Part shown: piece after piece, positions 1 through 11,312 of the stretch
Numbering within the stretch: position 1 is the stretch's first letter
Layout of the letters: every line of letters begins with the position of its first letter
Origin: Hermatobates lingyangjiaoensis
Taxonomy: Eukaryota; Arthropoda; Insecta; Hemiptera; Hermatobatidae
Assembly: GCA_026182355.1 (NCBI GenBank)
Contig: JAPFBL010000535.1
Location: 122,106-186,105, forward strand
Reading direction: 5' to 3'
Length of the DNA: 64,000 nucleotides
The notes under the pieces: model-generated
What the model was told of the DNA's origin: nothing
Databases searched by the model: none
Seen by the model: only the letters and a program-made list of their open reading frames with translations
Made by a program: the position numbers and the translations under genes

Positions 1-445
1 ATTTACATTTCATGGTTAATTACCAAAAAATTATTCATTATTCCTGATAATGGGTGTTCTCGATTAAAGTAAAGTGAAGACCACTTCAAATTAACATTTT
101 TCAAATTGAATTTAAAATTTCCGATTTTTTTTTTAAAAATGTACATAATATTTCAAAAAGATGAGTACTGTAAAATAGTCACGTTTGTAATTTCTAGTAA
201 AGATATCAAATAATGCAGTAAGGGGATTCAATAATAATGATAAACACATTTCGTAAGAAAAATATTTAATTTATATAAAGATAAATTTTTGCAATGTAAT
301 TAAAAAAAAAAGAGAAAGCTTAATGGAAATATATAATTCTTAATAAGCAAACAGCCATAGGGCAATCACAGTATGTCGTACAGTTCATGGTTTTAGATGC
401 AGTCGGTATCCTTCAATTTCCAACTTTAATAATGGCACTTTACCT

Positions 446-451
446 TTTATT
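446..451 (-). terminator. Possible polyadenylation signal of WASHC1
   Basis: The minus strand reads AATAAA here, about 127 bases past the WASHC1 stop codon. This is a reasonable 3' UTR distance, but AATAAA is frequent by chance in DNA this AT-rich. Confidence 0.4.
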
Positions 452-577
452 TCTAACCAGAACTGGAAAATGCAGTTAATATAGGCTTGTGAAACAGTTT
501 CCTAGATCACAAAAGAATGTTTTGGGAGTTTTGAAAATCTTAAAAATACATGTGAAATGAATTTTAGAAATTTCCAA

Positions 578-1906
578 TCATTCATCCCATTCATCATTTT
601 CTGAAGAAGATGACAGTTCAGGTCTACTAGGAGGAGGTGGTATCATGTTCTTTAACTTGTCCATTATATCTCCATCAGAATCAAATTTTCCAGTAATTCC
701 TTTTCTTCTCCAGCATAATTTATTATGTAATTCATCCATTAAACTATTACCGGTGACTTTCTTTTCGGGTGGTTTTTTTGAAACTGGTTTCAGTGTTGAC
801 ATTCCTCCAGCTTTACGGATGGCTTCCATAAGATTGGCTCGTTGATCAGGAATATTTGGACTTGTTTTAGGTACGTTTTCTGATGGCAATGGCGGGGGAA
901 CAGGATCTTCTTGGGGAATCGAGTCTGGTTTTTTTTCGGGAATCATAATGGTGGGTAAATCAGTGGGAGGTAGTGGTGGAGGAGGAGGAGGAGGAGGAGG
1001 TGGCGGTGGTGGTGGTGGCGCCGCAGGTGGAGTAAAACTAGGCTCATTCTTTACAAGAGTTATATCACTTAATTTCGGAAGGTCTGGTATAACAAGATCT
1101 TTGGAGTCTTGAGTTTCAGAAGAATTCAAAAGTGATGGATTTTCAAAACCGTATTTAACATCTCCTGCAATTCCAGGCAAATCTGGTAAATCTTGAGGTG
1201 CATTTAAATCAGGGATATCTGGTTGAGATGGTGAATAGAAGAAGTCCTGTTCATGTCTGTAACTTAACCAATCAAAATGTGTTTCAATCGATGAAGGCGC
1301 TGGTTCCACCAATAGCTGTTCTTTATATAATTCTTCAACTAAATTTTGCTTTTTATGAAAAGACAAAGGATCAGTTAACTTGTAATTCGTGTAAACATTT
1401 TGGTTTGTATTAAACAATAACAAATTACTTAATACTTTAATGTTATGAGGAACATTTCCAAGACCCAAATTTGGAACAGTACAATCCTTATGGCAATTTT
1501 GCGAGGAATCTTTCATATGATAGAACTGAAGTTTATCACGTATCGTAATGTTATCCGCTGTTAAGGGTTTTGACTTAACCTTTAGGTCACTTTGAGGAAC
1601 AGTCACCGGTTCGTACTTGTACATAAATAAACTGTCATCTCTCTGTGGATATTTACTACTGCTGAGAACTTTCACTGACTTATTGATACCAGTAATGCGT
1701 TGAATTTTATCTTCAGCAGTACAGCACCTCTGCTTTAAACTTTCTAGTCGCTTTTTATTATTTTCTAAATTCAAGTTAACATAATGAAAGGTATTATTTG
1801 CTACGGCCTCCAAAGCATCTAAAGCAAAAGCAATTTGAATAATTGTTTCCTCTGGGCTGAGATCTTGCTGAATAATTGGGACAGTATCCTTTTCCCATTT
1901 CCTCAT
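578..1906 (-). CDS. WASHC1: WASH complex subunit 1 (WASHC1/WASH1), single exon
   Basis: Predicted Arp2/3 activator of the WASH complex, which builds branched actin on endosomes for retromer-dependent sorting. The 442-residue ORF starts with a short variable leader and then VPIIQQDLSPEE, which matches the start of the conserved WASH N-terminal domain. Further family landmarks follow: KVLSSSKYP (about residue 80), NVYTNYKLTDPL (about 170), LPDLPGIAGD (about 245), a long polyproline run (about 300-320), the WH2-like segment NLMEAIRKAGG (about 357), the connector LMDELHNKLCWRRKGI (about 390) and an acidic tail ending DEWDE. So the proline-rich, WH2, connector and acidic output region is complete. 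Length is close to the usual 450-470 residues. An in-frame stop lies upstream with no other ATG between, which supports this start. No intron is seen, unlike the neighbouring genes. It is divergent from COX10. Confidence 0.93.
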   Translation of the reverse strand: MRKWEKDTVPIIQQDLSPEETIIQIAFALDALEAVANNTFHYVNLNLENNKKRLESLKQRCCTAEDKIQRITGINKSVKVLSSSKYPQRDDSLFMYKYEPVTVPQSDLKVKSKPLTADNITIRDKLQFYHMKDSSQNCHKDCTVPNLGLGNVPHNIKVLSNLLLFNTNQNVYTNYKLTDPLSFHKKQNLVEELYKEQLLVEPAPSSIETHFDWLSYRHEQDFFYSPSQPDIPDLNAPQDLPDLPGIAGDVKYGFENPSLLNSSETQDSKDLVIPDLPKLSDITLVKNEPSFTPPAAPPPPPPPPPPPPPPPLPPTDLPTIMIPEKKPDSIPQEDPVPPPLPSENVPKTSPNIPDQRANLMEAIRKAGGMSTLKPVSKKPPEKKVTGNSLMDELHNKLCWRRKGITGKFDSDGDIMDKLKNMIPPPPSRPELSSSSENDEWDE

Positions 1907-2304
1907 AGTAGAATTTAAAAGATCTTGATGGCAATTTATCCATAAGAAGAATAGTAAAGTGAACTAATTACATGGACGCTGAATAACACTGGTAAACAAT
2001 AGGAACTCTGTTTCTATAAAACTTTTACGCGATATAATTTATTCTAATGAAACTTTTATCAAGAGATATACTTAAAGCGTCTAAGCAATCAGTATTAAGC
2101 AATGTACACAATGAGATTTAATGAAAAATAATCATGGTCTTCACTCTATCAGTTTGAAGGTTATCACAGCTGAAATTATGAACCTGTTTGTAACCTTTCA
2201 AATTCCAGGGGTCATAATTTGAATTGTTTACTTATTTTTCTAATATGAGGAAAGACGAAAGGAGAATATTGTCAACAAGAAATTGTATGTAATTCTGAGA
2301 AAAA
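1907..2304. promoter_or_regulatory. Shared WASHC1/COX10 bidirectional promoter interval
   Basis: The 398 bases between the two divergent start codons contain no ORF or repeat that I recognise and must hold both transcription starts if neither gene has a distant untranslated exon. No TATA box can be assigned with confidence because the sequence is generally AT-rich. The promoter role is inferred from gene layout only. Confidence 0.5.
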
Positions 2305-5300
2305 ATGCTATCCAGATTTGTTTTGTTTAATTGTTCTAGAACACCTCATCGAATATCATCAATTGTTCATAACAATGTGCGTTTCTTTTTAGCTTGATAT
2401 ATTTGATTTGAATTAAAATAGTTCAATTTAGAATGCTAATACTGTTTTCAGTTTTGGCAAGGAGTTTTGTGTCGCAGTAGTGATGTTAATGATAGAAGTC
2501 CAAAAAATGTTGGTCAAGTTTCTCCCAGTGTCTGTGAAACACCTCCTGTTTCTTCAAATACTGTTATTTCAGCTTCGACAGGAGGAGGTGGAAGTCCAGA
2601 TCCATCACCTGCCTCTTTAACTTCTATTACGCAGCAATATCTTATGCTTTCAAAGATAAGGTTGACAGGTTATTATGATTTGTTTCAATGGTTGATTAAA
2701 TTGCTATATTAAAGAGAATTGTGTTATATCACGTTTATTAATTCCAGGTCTTGTAGTACTTACTGCAATGAGTGGTTATGCCATGGCACCTGGTCCATTT
2801 GATTTAACAACTATAATTCTATGCTCTGTTGGTACTGGACTTTTGTCAGGAGGTGCTAATGCTATTAACCAATTTCACGAGATACCTTTTGATGCTCAAA
2901 TGTTACGAACACGTAACCGATTGTTAGTTCGGTCTGTCATAACGTAAGTGTTTTTATTTAAATCTATTGTTTATTGTCTTAAATAGACTGTCAAATTATA
3001 ATTTAATATCTGCGATATAGTTAAATGATTAAATTCAATGCTTGAAACATGACTTGTACTTTCAGACCTCTTCATACAGTCGGCTTTGCCGTTAGTAGTG
3101 CAACATGTGGTGCTCTTATGCTCTATTTTGGTGTTAACGGGCTCACTACAATACTGGGTTTGACCAATTTGATTTTGTATTCCTTTGTTTACACTCCATT
3201 GAAAAGGATTAGTATTATTAACACTTGGGTAGGAGCCATAGGTAATTTACTCTATAATTTTGTATTTATTAGTTCTAGTTCCTAGAGTTTGCTTTTGTTT
3301 CTAATCCATTCATTATTAAGTTCGTAAATTGCTAAATAAAATTTAAATTTACAATCCAAAGAGGTTATAGTATTTTTATGTACAAATTCAGAAATTATAT
3401 ATAAAATGTGTGCAATCAATGATACCACATTAGAGTAGTGTTTATACAAAATTTATGCAAAGATAAATTACAGTTTATTTGAAAGGTACTTTTTAGTTGT
3501 AAATTTAATTATTACATTTTGAAATACCATGAAGTGGTTGTGGCCTAAAGGATTGATTCATAATAATTCAAAATATGAAACGGTTGGGACAACAGATCAA
3601 ACGATTACAAAAAAAAAACACGTAGAAACAACATGACCTCATTTCAATATTTGCACCTCGTCCAGGGGGTTGACGGGAGGGGTAGTCCCTCTCGGGTGGC
3701 ATATGACAGGGGATAGCATTTTGAAAGTGTAAACATAAAAAATAAAAAAAAATTAAAATGATAAAAGGCTAACAAAAAATTTGAAAGTTTATACCTAAAG
3801 TAAGTTTTTAAGGTCCCTTATTTTTGTAGGTTAGGTTGCAGTGGCAGTTCCACAAGGGAACACACATAGGCCGAGTATTGGCCCTTTGTGAAAGCACACA
3901 ATGAAGATTGATTCTACAGTGAGAGTCTTAAATTTTGCCTAACTCAAGTGTATTTAGAGTAGGGATCTTTAACGAGTACCTGACATCGTACAGGCTCCTG
4001 ACCGACAGTTTAACGTCCTTCTCCAAGGGATGACGTTCAAAACCCTGTTTTTTTAATGGGATTGAAAATTTATTATATTTGTTTGCACAGCCATTTAATT
4101 TAATAATTTTTTTTATAATTTGAATTATTTTTTGTTTTGAAAAATCTTTGGTTTTCTTTGATGACAACTGTGTATGTATACGAATACTGTAATAATATGA
4201 AAGTCTGGGACTAATAACAGCAATTTGAAATTAGATCCTTGATTGTAATTCCATGAAAATAAATATTTTGAGAATTTTCTGGAATTTTGTGGTCAGAGGG
4301 GGGGGGGGGGGGGCAATAGTTGCTACGCCGCTCACCTTCTCGTCATCAGGAGAAGTTTACCAGCCGAGTAGAACTCATCTTCTTATTCGCCTTCTCCTGA
4401 TCAGGACGAGTTCGAAATATTGAAGTGAGTTGTATGTTGTTTTTACGTGTTCTTTTCTTTAATCGTTTGATTCATAATAATTCTTATTTGATGTATGAAT
4501 AAATAATGATGCAATTATACATCAGTCAATATTGTAATATGAGAGCTATTAAATTTAATGACTGACACGAAATCCTATACCGTTAATTAAAATGAATTCG
4601 CTTTCAGTTGGTGCTATTCCTCCGTTAATGGGCTGGGCAGGCTGCACTGGCACACTTGATCTCGGAGCCTGGGTTTTAGCAGGCATTTTATACTCATGGC
4701 AGTTTCCTCATTTCAACGCACTTTCTTGGAACCTCCGGCCGGATTATTCACGGGCTGGTTATAGGATGATGGCAGTTACTGATCCAGGTATGTTTATTAA
4801 TTTCTTTCTTATGAATGAATTAGTCTAACATTGTAGACTTTTAAAAATTATTGTTTCAACACAAGGGCTCTTTGTCATACAACACAAATGAACATTCCCC
4901 ACATTGGGTGATTTCAAAAAATTACGTCTCCACACAAAAGAAGTTTAATATAAGTAAATAGCACAATATAACAGGTTACACAAGTAATGAAGTCCCCACA
5001 TTGTTGTGCCACCTACTTTGAGAACAATTGTGCCATAAGAACTCTTAAGACTGATAATCCTTGAGAATTCTCAGGTAAGCACCTAAAACTCATATTACTT
5101 TAGTGATTTATTCCATTTAAAGACCTCTCCTGGTCATTAAATGCAGCTGATCCTTGTGAATTCTCAGATAAGCACCTAAAACTCGTATTACTTTAGTGAT
5201 TTATTCCATTTAAAGATTGTAGGGTAAAAATCTAATGAAATGGTCTCCACATATAAAACTTTTAATGATATAAACAACGCGTTTCGAACACGTAGTGTTC

Positions 5301-8300
5301 TTCCTCAGGCATTAACTAAAAAATACAATGACACCAGAGAGTTATCTATAGTACAAAGTAAATAAGTACAAAAATTAATATAAAATAAAATAAGGCAGAA
5401 AGTACGAACCTAAGGATGAGTGCCTCTGAATAAGACTGACTGGAAATGGAATGGACATGGGTGGGGGTATAGGGTACATCTGTTTCTTATTAGAGCAGGT
5501 ACATATTTCTCTTAAAGTTAGGCTGAGCCTTTACATTTTCTTTTAAAGATACATTTTAAATTTAAAGACCTCTCCTGGTCATTAAATGCAGCTGATCCTT
5601 GTGAATTCTCAGATAAGCACCTAAAACTCATATTACTTTAGTGATTTATTCCATTTAAAGACCTCTCCTGGTCATTAAATGCAGCTGATCCTTGTGAATT
5701 CTTAGATAAGCACCTAAAACTCATATTACTTTAGTGATTTATTCCATTTAAAGACCTCTCCTGGTCATTAAATGCAGCTGATCCTTGTGAATTCTAGATA
5801 AGCACCTAAAACTCATATTACTTTAGTGATTTATTCCATTTAAAGACCTCTCTTGAGTAACTGTCTGAGCAGATGATTATTTATTTCAGGTTTGTGCCGA
5901 AGGACAACACTGAGGTACACTGTTGCTATTATGCTGTTAAGCTGTTCTGCCCCGTTTGCTAATCTTACCAGTATTTGGTTTCCTCTGGAGTCTTTGCCTT
6001 TAAATGCTTATTTTACATATTTAGGTATAACTCATTATTCATATTTTCCTACTTTATAAATTTTAATAAATAATACTTTTTTTGCTTAAAACGGTATTTT
6101 ATGTATGTCCATGCAGAAGTGTCACAACAAACAATATAGTGACTCTATAATCAAGGAAATTATCACTCAAAGTTTACGATTTCTTTACTACTTTTAGTGG
6201 TTTTATATATATATTACTCAAATTGTTCTGGACGTCTTAATTTAGCACAGTATTTGATCAGTCTTTTGAGGGCTAGATCTGGAAATGAACTTCTTATTAT
6301 GCAACGTTTCGATGTATTTACACATCATTAGGGCTACAGAACGTGATAAGGCTATAATATTTTCAACAACTGCATACAAATTCATGAATTTGTATATGAT
6401 ATATTTATATATCCAATTAAATGAAACCATTGACTATATTGTCCAAATAAACTATATTGACAAAAAAAAAACACAGAAATGAAACAGAAACTCACTACTG
6501 TGTTTCTGTGTGTTCTTTTTGCCAATATAATATATATATATCTGTATATATAATATTGGTATAAATAGGCAGCAGTATCATTAAAATTGAATTTAAGTAT
6601 CATTAAAATTAACCGCAGTCTCGGCATTCACGATCTTAAGACTGAGAGATTCGATCCTACGAACTAACCTCCTGTTAACAGGGTTCAACTCGAAAAGGAG
6701 TTGGCCAAGTGACATGTTAAATTAAAATCGATGACTCATGCTTATTCATTGCTATAAATAGATTAAAAGGATAGTACAGGTACTATCCTTATATACAGGT
6801 ATATAGTATATATAATACTATATTATTATATGTATGGAGTAGTTATATACATATTATTTGTTTTTTTACAATTTTTTAATTTTATCTATTGTATTTGAAT
6901 TATACTTTAGCATTGCCCTTTCCGTTCTCCGACCTTTAGTGCCCAGTTCCTTTTTTACGCTAGTGCTGCTCTCATCGGTCGACTCTTCATTGCTTCATTC
7001 GCACTCCGTCTTATAAACTATGGTTCTTATAAACGATGAAAGAGGTCTGAGAGGGAAGAAGTTGAGTCCTATCCACTTTATTTTCTAAGCAACTGTTGAT
7101 AAATATAGTTTTAGAGTTAAAATAATAATCTCTTTCCAATATACAAATATTTTTTTTTTTATTTTAGCGTGGAGATTTTATAATAATTCAGATAGCGCTA
7201 ATTCAAGAAAGTTGTTCAGGTTTTCCCTTATTCATCTTCCAGCTCTGATGTTACTTATGCTATTGAATAAACAGTCTACTTCAAAGTAAGTACAAGTTTT
7301 ATTTTATTTTTACTTTAATAATTTATATTTTATTTGGTAGTTTCTGAATTTAATTGTATTATCTAATGGTAAAAATTCTGTTTTGATCTTTGTGCTCCTA
7401 AAGTTTCCAGTCATTGCACATCTAACAAATCAGGCAGACGTGTTTACGTGTTGCTCTTTAGGTGAGCAACACGTTGCTACATCGCGTATGTGACTGATTA
7501 ATTCACGCAACAGTACCATAAGTCGAAAAATATCAACCCTGGTACTTGTTAGGTGGGTTTTTCATTTTCTTGTTTCTTATGAAATGAACTTGATGCCTGG
7601 GTCAATATCTTTCTCAGTTAGTTATTTCCTTTTTCTTTCGTTCTGTGTAGTACAAAAAAAAAACAAGAAATTATTTATCAGCCTTCTAGTAAAAGATTGG
7701 TTGTACATTTCGCTTTACTACCATCCCAGTTTCCCTCTCCAGGGCATACCGCTTCCTGTTATACGAGTCAAATGTCTCCAGGGCATACCGCTTCCTGTTA
7801 TACGAGTCACATGTCTCCAGGGCATACCGCTTCCTGTTATACGAGTCAAATGTCTCTAGGGCATACCGCTTCCTGTTATACGAGTCACATGTCTCCAGGG
7901 CATACCGCTTCCTGTTATACGAGTCACATGTCTCCAGGGCATACCGCTCCCTGTTATACGAGTCACATGTCTCCAGGGCATATCGCTTCCTGTTATACGA
8001 GTCACATGTCTCCAGGGCATATCGCTTCCTGTTATACGAGTCACATGTCTCCAGGGCATACCGCTTCCTGTTATACGAGTCACATGTCTCCAGGGCATAC
8101 CGCTTCCTGTTATACGAGTCACATATCTCCAGGGCATACCGCTTCCTGTTATACGAGTCACATGTCTCCAGGGCATACCGCTTCCTGTTATACGAGTCAC
8201 ATATCTCCAGGGCATACTGCTTCCTGTTATACGAGTCACATGTCTCCAGGGCATACCGCTTCCTGCTATACGAGTCACATGTCTCTAGCCCATGCCTCAC

Positions 8301-10458
8301 CCATTCTTCTGTCATACTGCAGACACATGTTGTGTTGTCTGTTCTCTTGAAACGGTGAAGGTATTAAGTACCACAGTACGAGCAACCATTCGTAAGGATT
8401 TTTGTCTCCTTCAACGAGTAAAAATCCATAGTACAAGCAACCATTCGTAAGAATTTTTATCTCCTTCAATGAGTTAAAATCCATAGTACGAGCAACCATT
8501 AGTAAGAATGTTTGTCTCCTTCAACGAGTAAAAACCCACAGTACGAGCAACCATTCGTAAGAATTCTTATCTCCTTCAACGAGCTAAAAATCCACAGTAC
8601 GAGCAACCATTCGTAAGAACTTTTGTCTCCTTCAACAAGCAAAAATCCACAGTACGAGCAACCATTAGTAAGAATGTTTGTCTCCTTCAACGAGTAAAAA
8701 CCCACAGTACGAGCAACCATTCGTAAGAATTCTTATCTCCTTCAACGAGCTAAAAATCCACAGTACGAGCAACCATTAGTAAGAATGTTTGTCTCCTTCA
8801 ACGAGTAAAAACCCACAGTACGAGCAACCATTCGTAAGAATTCTTATCTCCTTCAACGAGCTAAAAATCCACAGTACGAGCAACCATTCGTAAGAATTCT
8901 TATCTCCTTCAACGAGCTAAAAATCCACAGTACGAGCAACCATTAGGAAGAATGTTTGTCTCCTTCAACGAGTAAAAACCCACAGTACGAGCAACCATTC
9001 GTAAGAATTCTTATCTCCTTCAACGAGCTAAAAATCCACAGTACGAGCAACCATCACGCCTCGATGGTCTCCTTTATAAGTATAGTAGATTAATAAAACA
9101 TGATTATTTCTTGTATGCATTTATTGTTCACGTAGTATTATTCATATTACATGTATAGTACTATTTATTTTTTCTAATTTAAACTTTTCTGTTTAAAAAA
9201 TAAACTAAAAAAAAACGGGCATTTTAGGATTGGAGTGGATTATTTATTTCCATATTAATTTCAGTGCTAAAAATTGCTTCATATTACGAGTAAATCGTAA
9301 ACGAGGGCGGTCTGGGAACGAATTGAACTCGTACTGTGAGGCTCTACTGTACGCATTTCTTCAAACAAAGAAATGTTTATTGTTTAGACATGTGTTGGTA
9401 TTTACAGATACTTAAACATTAACATTGTTTTAATATTCCTTTGTATATGTTACTCAGTTGGATTGTGTTATTCTTTTCTTACCTACAGATTAGTTTATGT
9501 GGGATCATTTTATTTTTAAAATTTAAATATTTCAAACTAAAATATAAACCACAGTTAGGTTTGGTTAGGTTGCAGTGGTAGTCCCACAAGGGAACACACA
9601 TAGGCCGAGCATTGACCCTTTGTGATACCACACAATGAAGATTGATTCTACAGTGAGAGTTCTAAATTCTACCTACCTTAAGTGTATTTAGAGTAAGGAT
9701 CTTTAACGAGTATCTGACATCGTACAGGCTTCGGACCGACGGTTTAACGTCCTTCTCCGAGGGACGACATGCTCAGATTTATTCACCTCCCGCATGAATA
9801 AATCGAGGGCCAGGTGGGGATCGACCCCGTTCCTATCAGTTCAGAGTCGAGTACGTTAACCACTGAGCTAACCTGGTCCCCATAAAAAACATTTACAATG
9901 TTCTAAAATGGAATTCGGGTGCTTTGAACACAAAAAGGCCAATGATTGATCCTTGATGATACCAAACAATAAACATTCCACATTGGAAGTCTAAATTTTG
10001 CCTAATTTAAATGTATTTTGAGGATAGGGATCCTTAACGAGTACCTGATCGTACATGCTCGGGATAAACGGCTTAACGTCTTCCTTTCGGAGAGATAACA
10101 TGCTCAAATTTTTTTTCACCTAACACGTATATATATAAATCGACGGCCAGAGTGGGTATTGAACCTTGGATCCACCAGCCCTGAGGCAAGCACATAAGGA
10201 ACTGGGACTACCCTGGTCCCCCACACGAACCGTTTATTGGTCGAAAAATCTTAGACCAAGTAAAAATTCTTTTTAACGTTGCCAACGGCAAGTCGTAAGA
10301 TCTTAGTCCCATTTCATCATTTTTATCCTGGTTTATACATTTTTATTTCACATGTATATTATGAAATCCTGTATATAAAGTAATATATTTTCTTTTTTTT
10401 TTCTAGAAGTTCAGAAGATGAAACATTGACTGAAGGGTTGAAAGATGTTCCTGGCTGA
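2305..10458 (+). CDS. COX10: COX10, protohaem IX farnesyltransferase, 8 coding exons
   Basis: Mitochondrial inner-membrane UbiA-family enzyme that farnesylates haem b to haem O, the first step towards haem A for cytochrome oxidase. Proposed coding exons: 2305-2376, 2452-2668, 2748-2943, 3066-3241, 4608-4787, 5890-6024, 7168-7285, 10407-10458. All junctions are GT..AG and phases agree, giving 381 residues. Exon 1 encodes a basic, hydroxylated leader ([18 protein letters not shown]) typical of a mitochondrial presequence; its intron is only 75 bases, so this start is the least certain part. Family landmarks: [40 protein letters not shown] (prenyl-diphosphate binding motif, N137 to D145), [41 protein letters not shown] and [10 protein letters not shown]. 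Odd: the family's RTxNRPL reads RTRNRLL. Introns carry a TIR element, SINEs, minisatellites and hammerhead-like repeats. Confidence 0.93.
3650..4330. mobile_element. Non-autonomous TIR DNA transposon, family A (SINE inserted)
   Basis: Lies in COX10 intron 4. It shares its order of blocks with 23497-24115: a G-rich start, GGTGGCATATGACAGGGG-like text, AAAAGGCTAACAAAAA, a central AT-rich part, ACTAATAACAGCA, TTAGATCCTTGATTGTAATT, a G-run and an end reading AATAGTTGCTACGCC. The last piece is the inverted partner of the AGTGGCATAGCAAC start seen in the other copy. The left terminus is degraded here. No transposase is visible. A SINE interrupts it. Confidence 0.6.
3827..4035 (-). mobile_element. 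tRNA-derived SINE, body only
   Basis: Matches the body of the SINE copies at 9561-9881 and 56736-57130: the CAACCTAACC-type tail, CCCTTTGTG, ACTCAAGTGTATTTAGAGT, CTTTAACGAGTACCTGACAT and the GTTTAACGTCC block. The tRNA-like head is missing, so it is 5' truncated. It is inserted in a TIR element in a COX10 intron. Confidence 0.7.
4333..4440 (+). repeat. Hammerhead-like palindrome, ATAT stem III family (degraded)
   Basis: The right arm reads CTCCTGATCAGGACGAGTTC then GAA-ATAT-T; the left arm carries the reverse complement of CTCCTGATGACGAG. The catalytic box in the right arm is disrupted by an insertion, so cleavage is unlikely. COX10 intron 4. Confidence 0.5.
5046..5862 (+). repeat. 93-base tandem repeat split by a hammerhead-like insertion
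   Basis: Unit of about 93 bases beginning AAAGACCTCTCCTGGTCATT and ending TTTAGTGATTTATTCCATTT. About two copies lie at 5046-5216 and three more at 5562-5862. The roughly 345 bases between them carry an ACGCGT-family hammerhead-like element. The array stops just before COX10 exon 6. Confidence 0.8.
5276..5308 (-). ncRNA. Hammerhead-like motif (stem III ACGCGT), single copy
   Basis: The minus strand reads CTGAGGA, A, a hairpin GAACAC..GTGTTC, GAA, ACGCGT, T. All core positions fit. It lies inside an insertion that splits a 93-base tandem repeat. Only one arm is present. Ribozyme activity is inferred from the layout. Confidence 0.6.
6303..6331 (-). ncRNA. Hammerhead-like motif (stem III ACGT), core mutated
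   Basis: The minus strand reads CTAATGA, T, GTGTAAATACATC-type hairpin, GAA, ACGT, T. The third core base is A instead of G, which should abolish cleavage. A Penelope-like N-terminal fragment lies about 270 bases away. Confidence 0.5.
6597..6715 (-). pseudogene. Penelope-like element ORF N-terminal fragment
   Basis: The minus strand translates from ATG to [18 protein letters not shown], then a segment ending [15 protein letters not shown]. This matches residue for residue the pattern of 47321-47530 ([18 protein letters not shown] .. [12 protein letters not shown]) and 58983-59105. I assign it to Penelope-like elements because an equivalent segment follows a GIY-YIG domain and a hammerhead-like motif in the inverted repeat at 31126-32998. 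Too short to be functional. Confidence 0.6.
7738..8291 (+). repeat. 39-base minisatellite, about 14 copies
   Basis: Unit of 39 bases (CCAGGGCATACCGCTTCCTG then TTATACGAGTCACATGTCT), highly uniform, in the last COX10 intron. Because 39 is a multiple of three and the unit lacks stops in several frames, ORFs of 140-217 codons appear on both strands; they are artefacts of the repeat. Confidence 0.95.
8370..9056 (+). repeat. 55/56-base minisatellite, about 12-13 copies
   Basis: Unit begins TACGAGCAACCATTCGTAAG and includes TCTCCTTCAACGAG and ATCCACAG. Copies alternate between a CATTCGTAAGAATTCTTA and a CATTAGTAAGAATGTTTG version, so there is a partial higher-order (two-unit) pattern. It directly follows the 39-base array. 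Confidence 0.93.
9561..9881 (-). mobile_element. tRNA-derived SINE, near full length
   Basis: Read on the minus strand it starts with a tRNA-like head: GGGGACCAGGTTAGCTCAGTG (cut here to the box A region TTAGCTCAGTGG), then a box B-like GGTCGATCCCC, then a conserved body (GTTAAACCGTCGG, CTGTACGATGTCAG, AAATACACTTAAGG) and a tail of CAACCTAACC repeats. Lies in the last COX10 intron. Confidence 0.85.
9938..10222 (-). mobile_element. tRNA-derived SINE, diverged copy
   Basis: Same order of blocks as the adjacent SINE but more diverged, with the head ending GGGACCAGGGTAGTCCCAG. The tail is missing. Same orientation as its neighbour, in the last COX10 intron. Confidence 0.7.
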
Positions 10459-10774
10459 AGAATATTTGTTTAAAGTACTCGATTTATTAGTTTTTTTTTA
10501 TTAAAAAATATAAAAAGAGCTCCAAGAATAATTGATATCACAAAAAATAATGGATCCATGGGGGATTAGTCCCTTGAAGATATGCGATTCTGTTATTATA
10601 GAGTGAAATATAAAATCAATAATGTTTGGGAAAAGTTAAGGAATAAGAAAATGGGCATAAAAGATGTTTTATAATAACTCGTTTAGAAAACAAACAGCAT
10701 TCTTCTTCAGGTGATTATATATATTAAAAAAATTGAGAGTATTAAGGCTCAAACAACAGTAAGAAATCAGAAAA

Positions 10775-10885
10775 AAAGACTAAGCTCTTCAACTGTAACA
10801 AGCGGTCATCGTCAGAGTCAAAACTCAACTGAGATTTGACTCTGACGAAGACTGCTTGTTATGGTTGACAGATCTATGTGGGCTC
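10775..10885 (+). repeat. Hammerhead-like palindrome, AGATCT family (both arms)
   Basis: The plus arm reads CTGACGAAGACTGCTTGTTA then TGGTTGACAGATCT, with GAA changed to GAC. The minus arm shows CTGACGATGACCGCTTGTTA. The two arms flank a short centre containing ACTCAACTGAG. It lies in the COX10 downstream region. Confidence 0.6.
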
Positions 10886-11277
10886 TTATAACTATTTAAA
10901 TGATATAATAAAATATTTAGGACACGATGTATTTTAATACCAGATTGTGACATAAGCCCAAACATTATACAAAATGATTTGTCCAGAAAGGGATGTTTGA
11001 AGAAACAAAGGAGTGCAGAAAGAAAGAGTAAAAAAATTATCCGCTAGGAGTTTTTAAGTTTATAGTTTTATAAAAAAACTATAGCTAGGGTAAACAGGTA
11101 AGAGGGTTGACATATCGGATAGTTTTTTACTCTTTCTTACTGTACTCCTTTGTTTCCCCAAACATCCCTTTCTGGACATTTGTCCTTTCCTGCATTTTCA
11201 CCCTTTTAAAATACCACTCTTCTCAACCCCTCACCAGATGTTTTCTACATCTAGTGTTTCAGTTTGGGTTTTTGACT

Positions 11278-11312
11278 CTGACGAAGACCGCTTGTTACGG
11301 TTGAAAGATCTT
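11278..11312 (+). ncRNA. Hammerhead-like motif (stem III AGATCT)
   Basis: Reads CTGACGA, AGACCG-CTTGTTA-CGGTT hairpin, GAA, AGATCT, T, followed by the family tail TAGTCTTGTTTTCCCATTTC. The core is intact. The other arm is absent. Confidence 0.6.

Noticed and set aside
2047..2118. Alternative first COX10 exon (ATG at 2047, MKLLSRDILKASKQSV)
   Set aside because: It looks like a presequence, but no donor in the right phase was evident; the exon at 2305-2376 joins in phase with a GTGCGT donor.
7686..8350. Long ORFs (140-217 codons) on both strands
   Set aside because: They arise from a 39-base tandem unit that is a multiple of three and lacks stops; both strands being open equally shows this is not coding selection.
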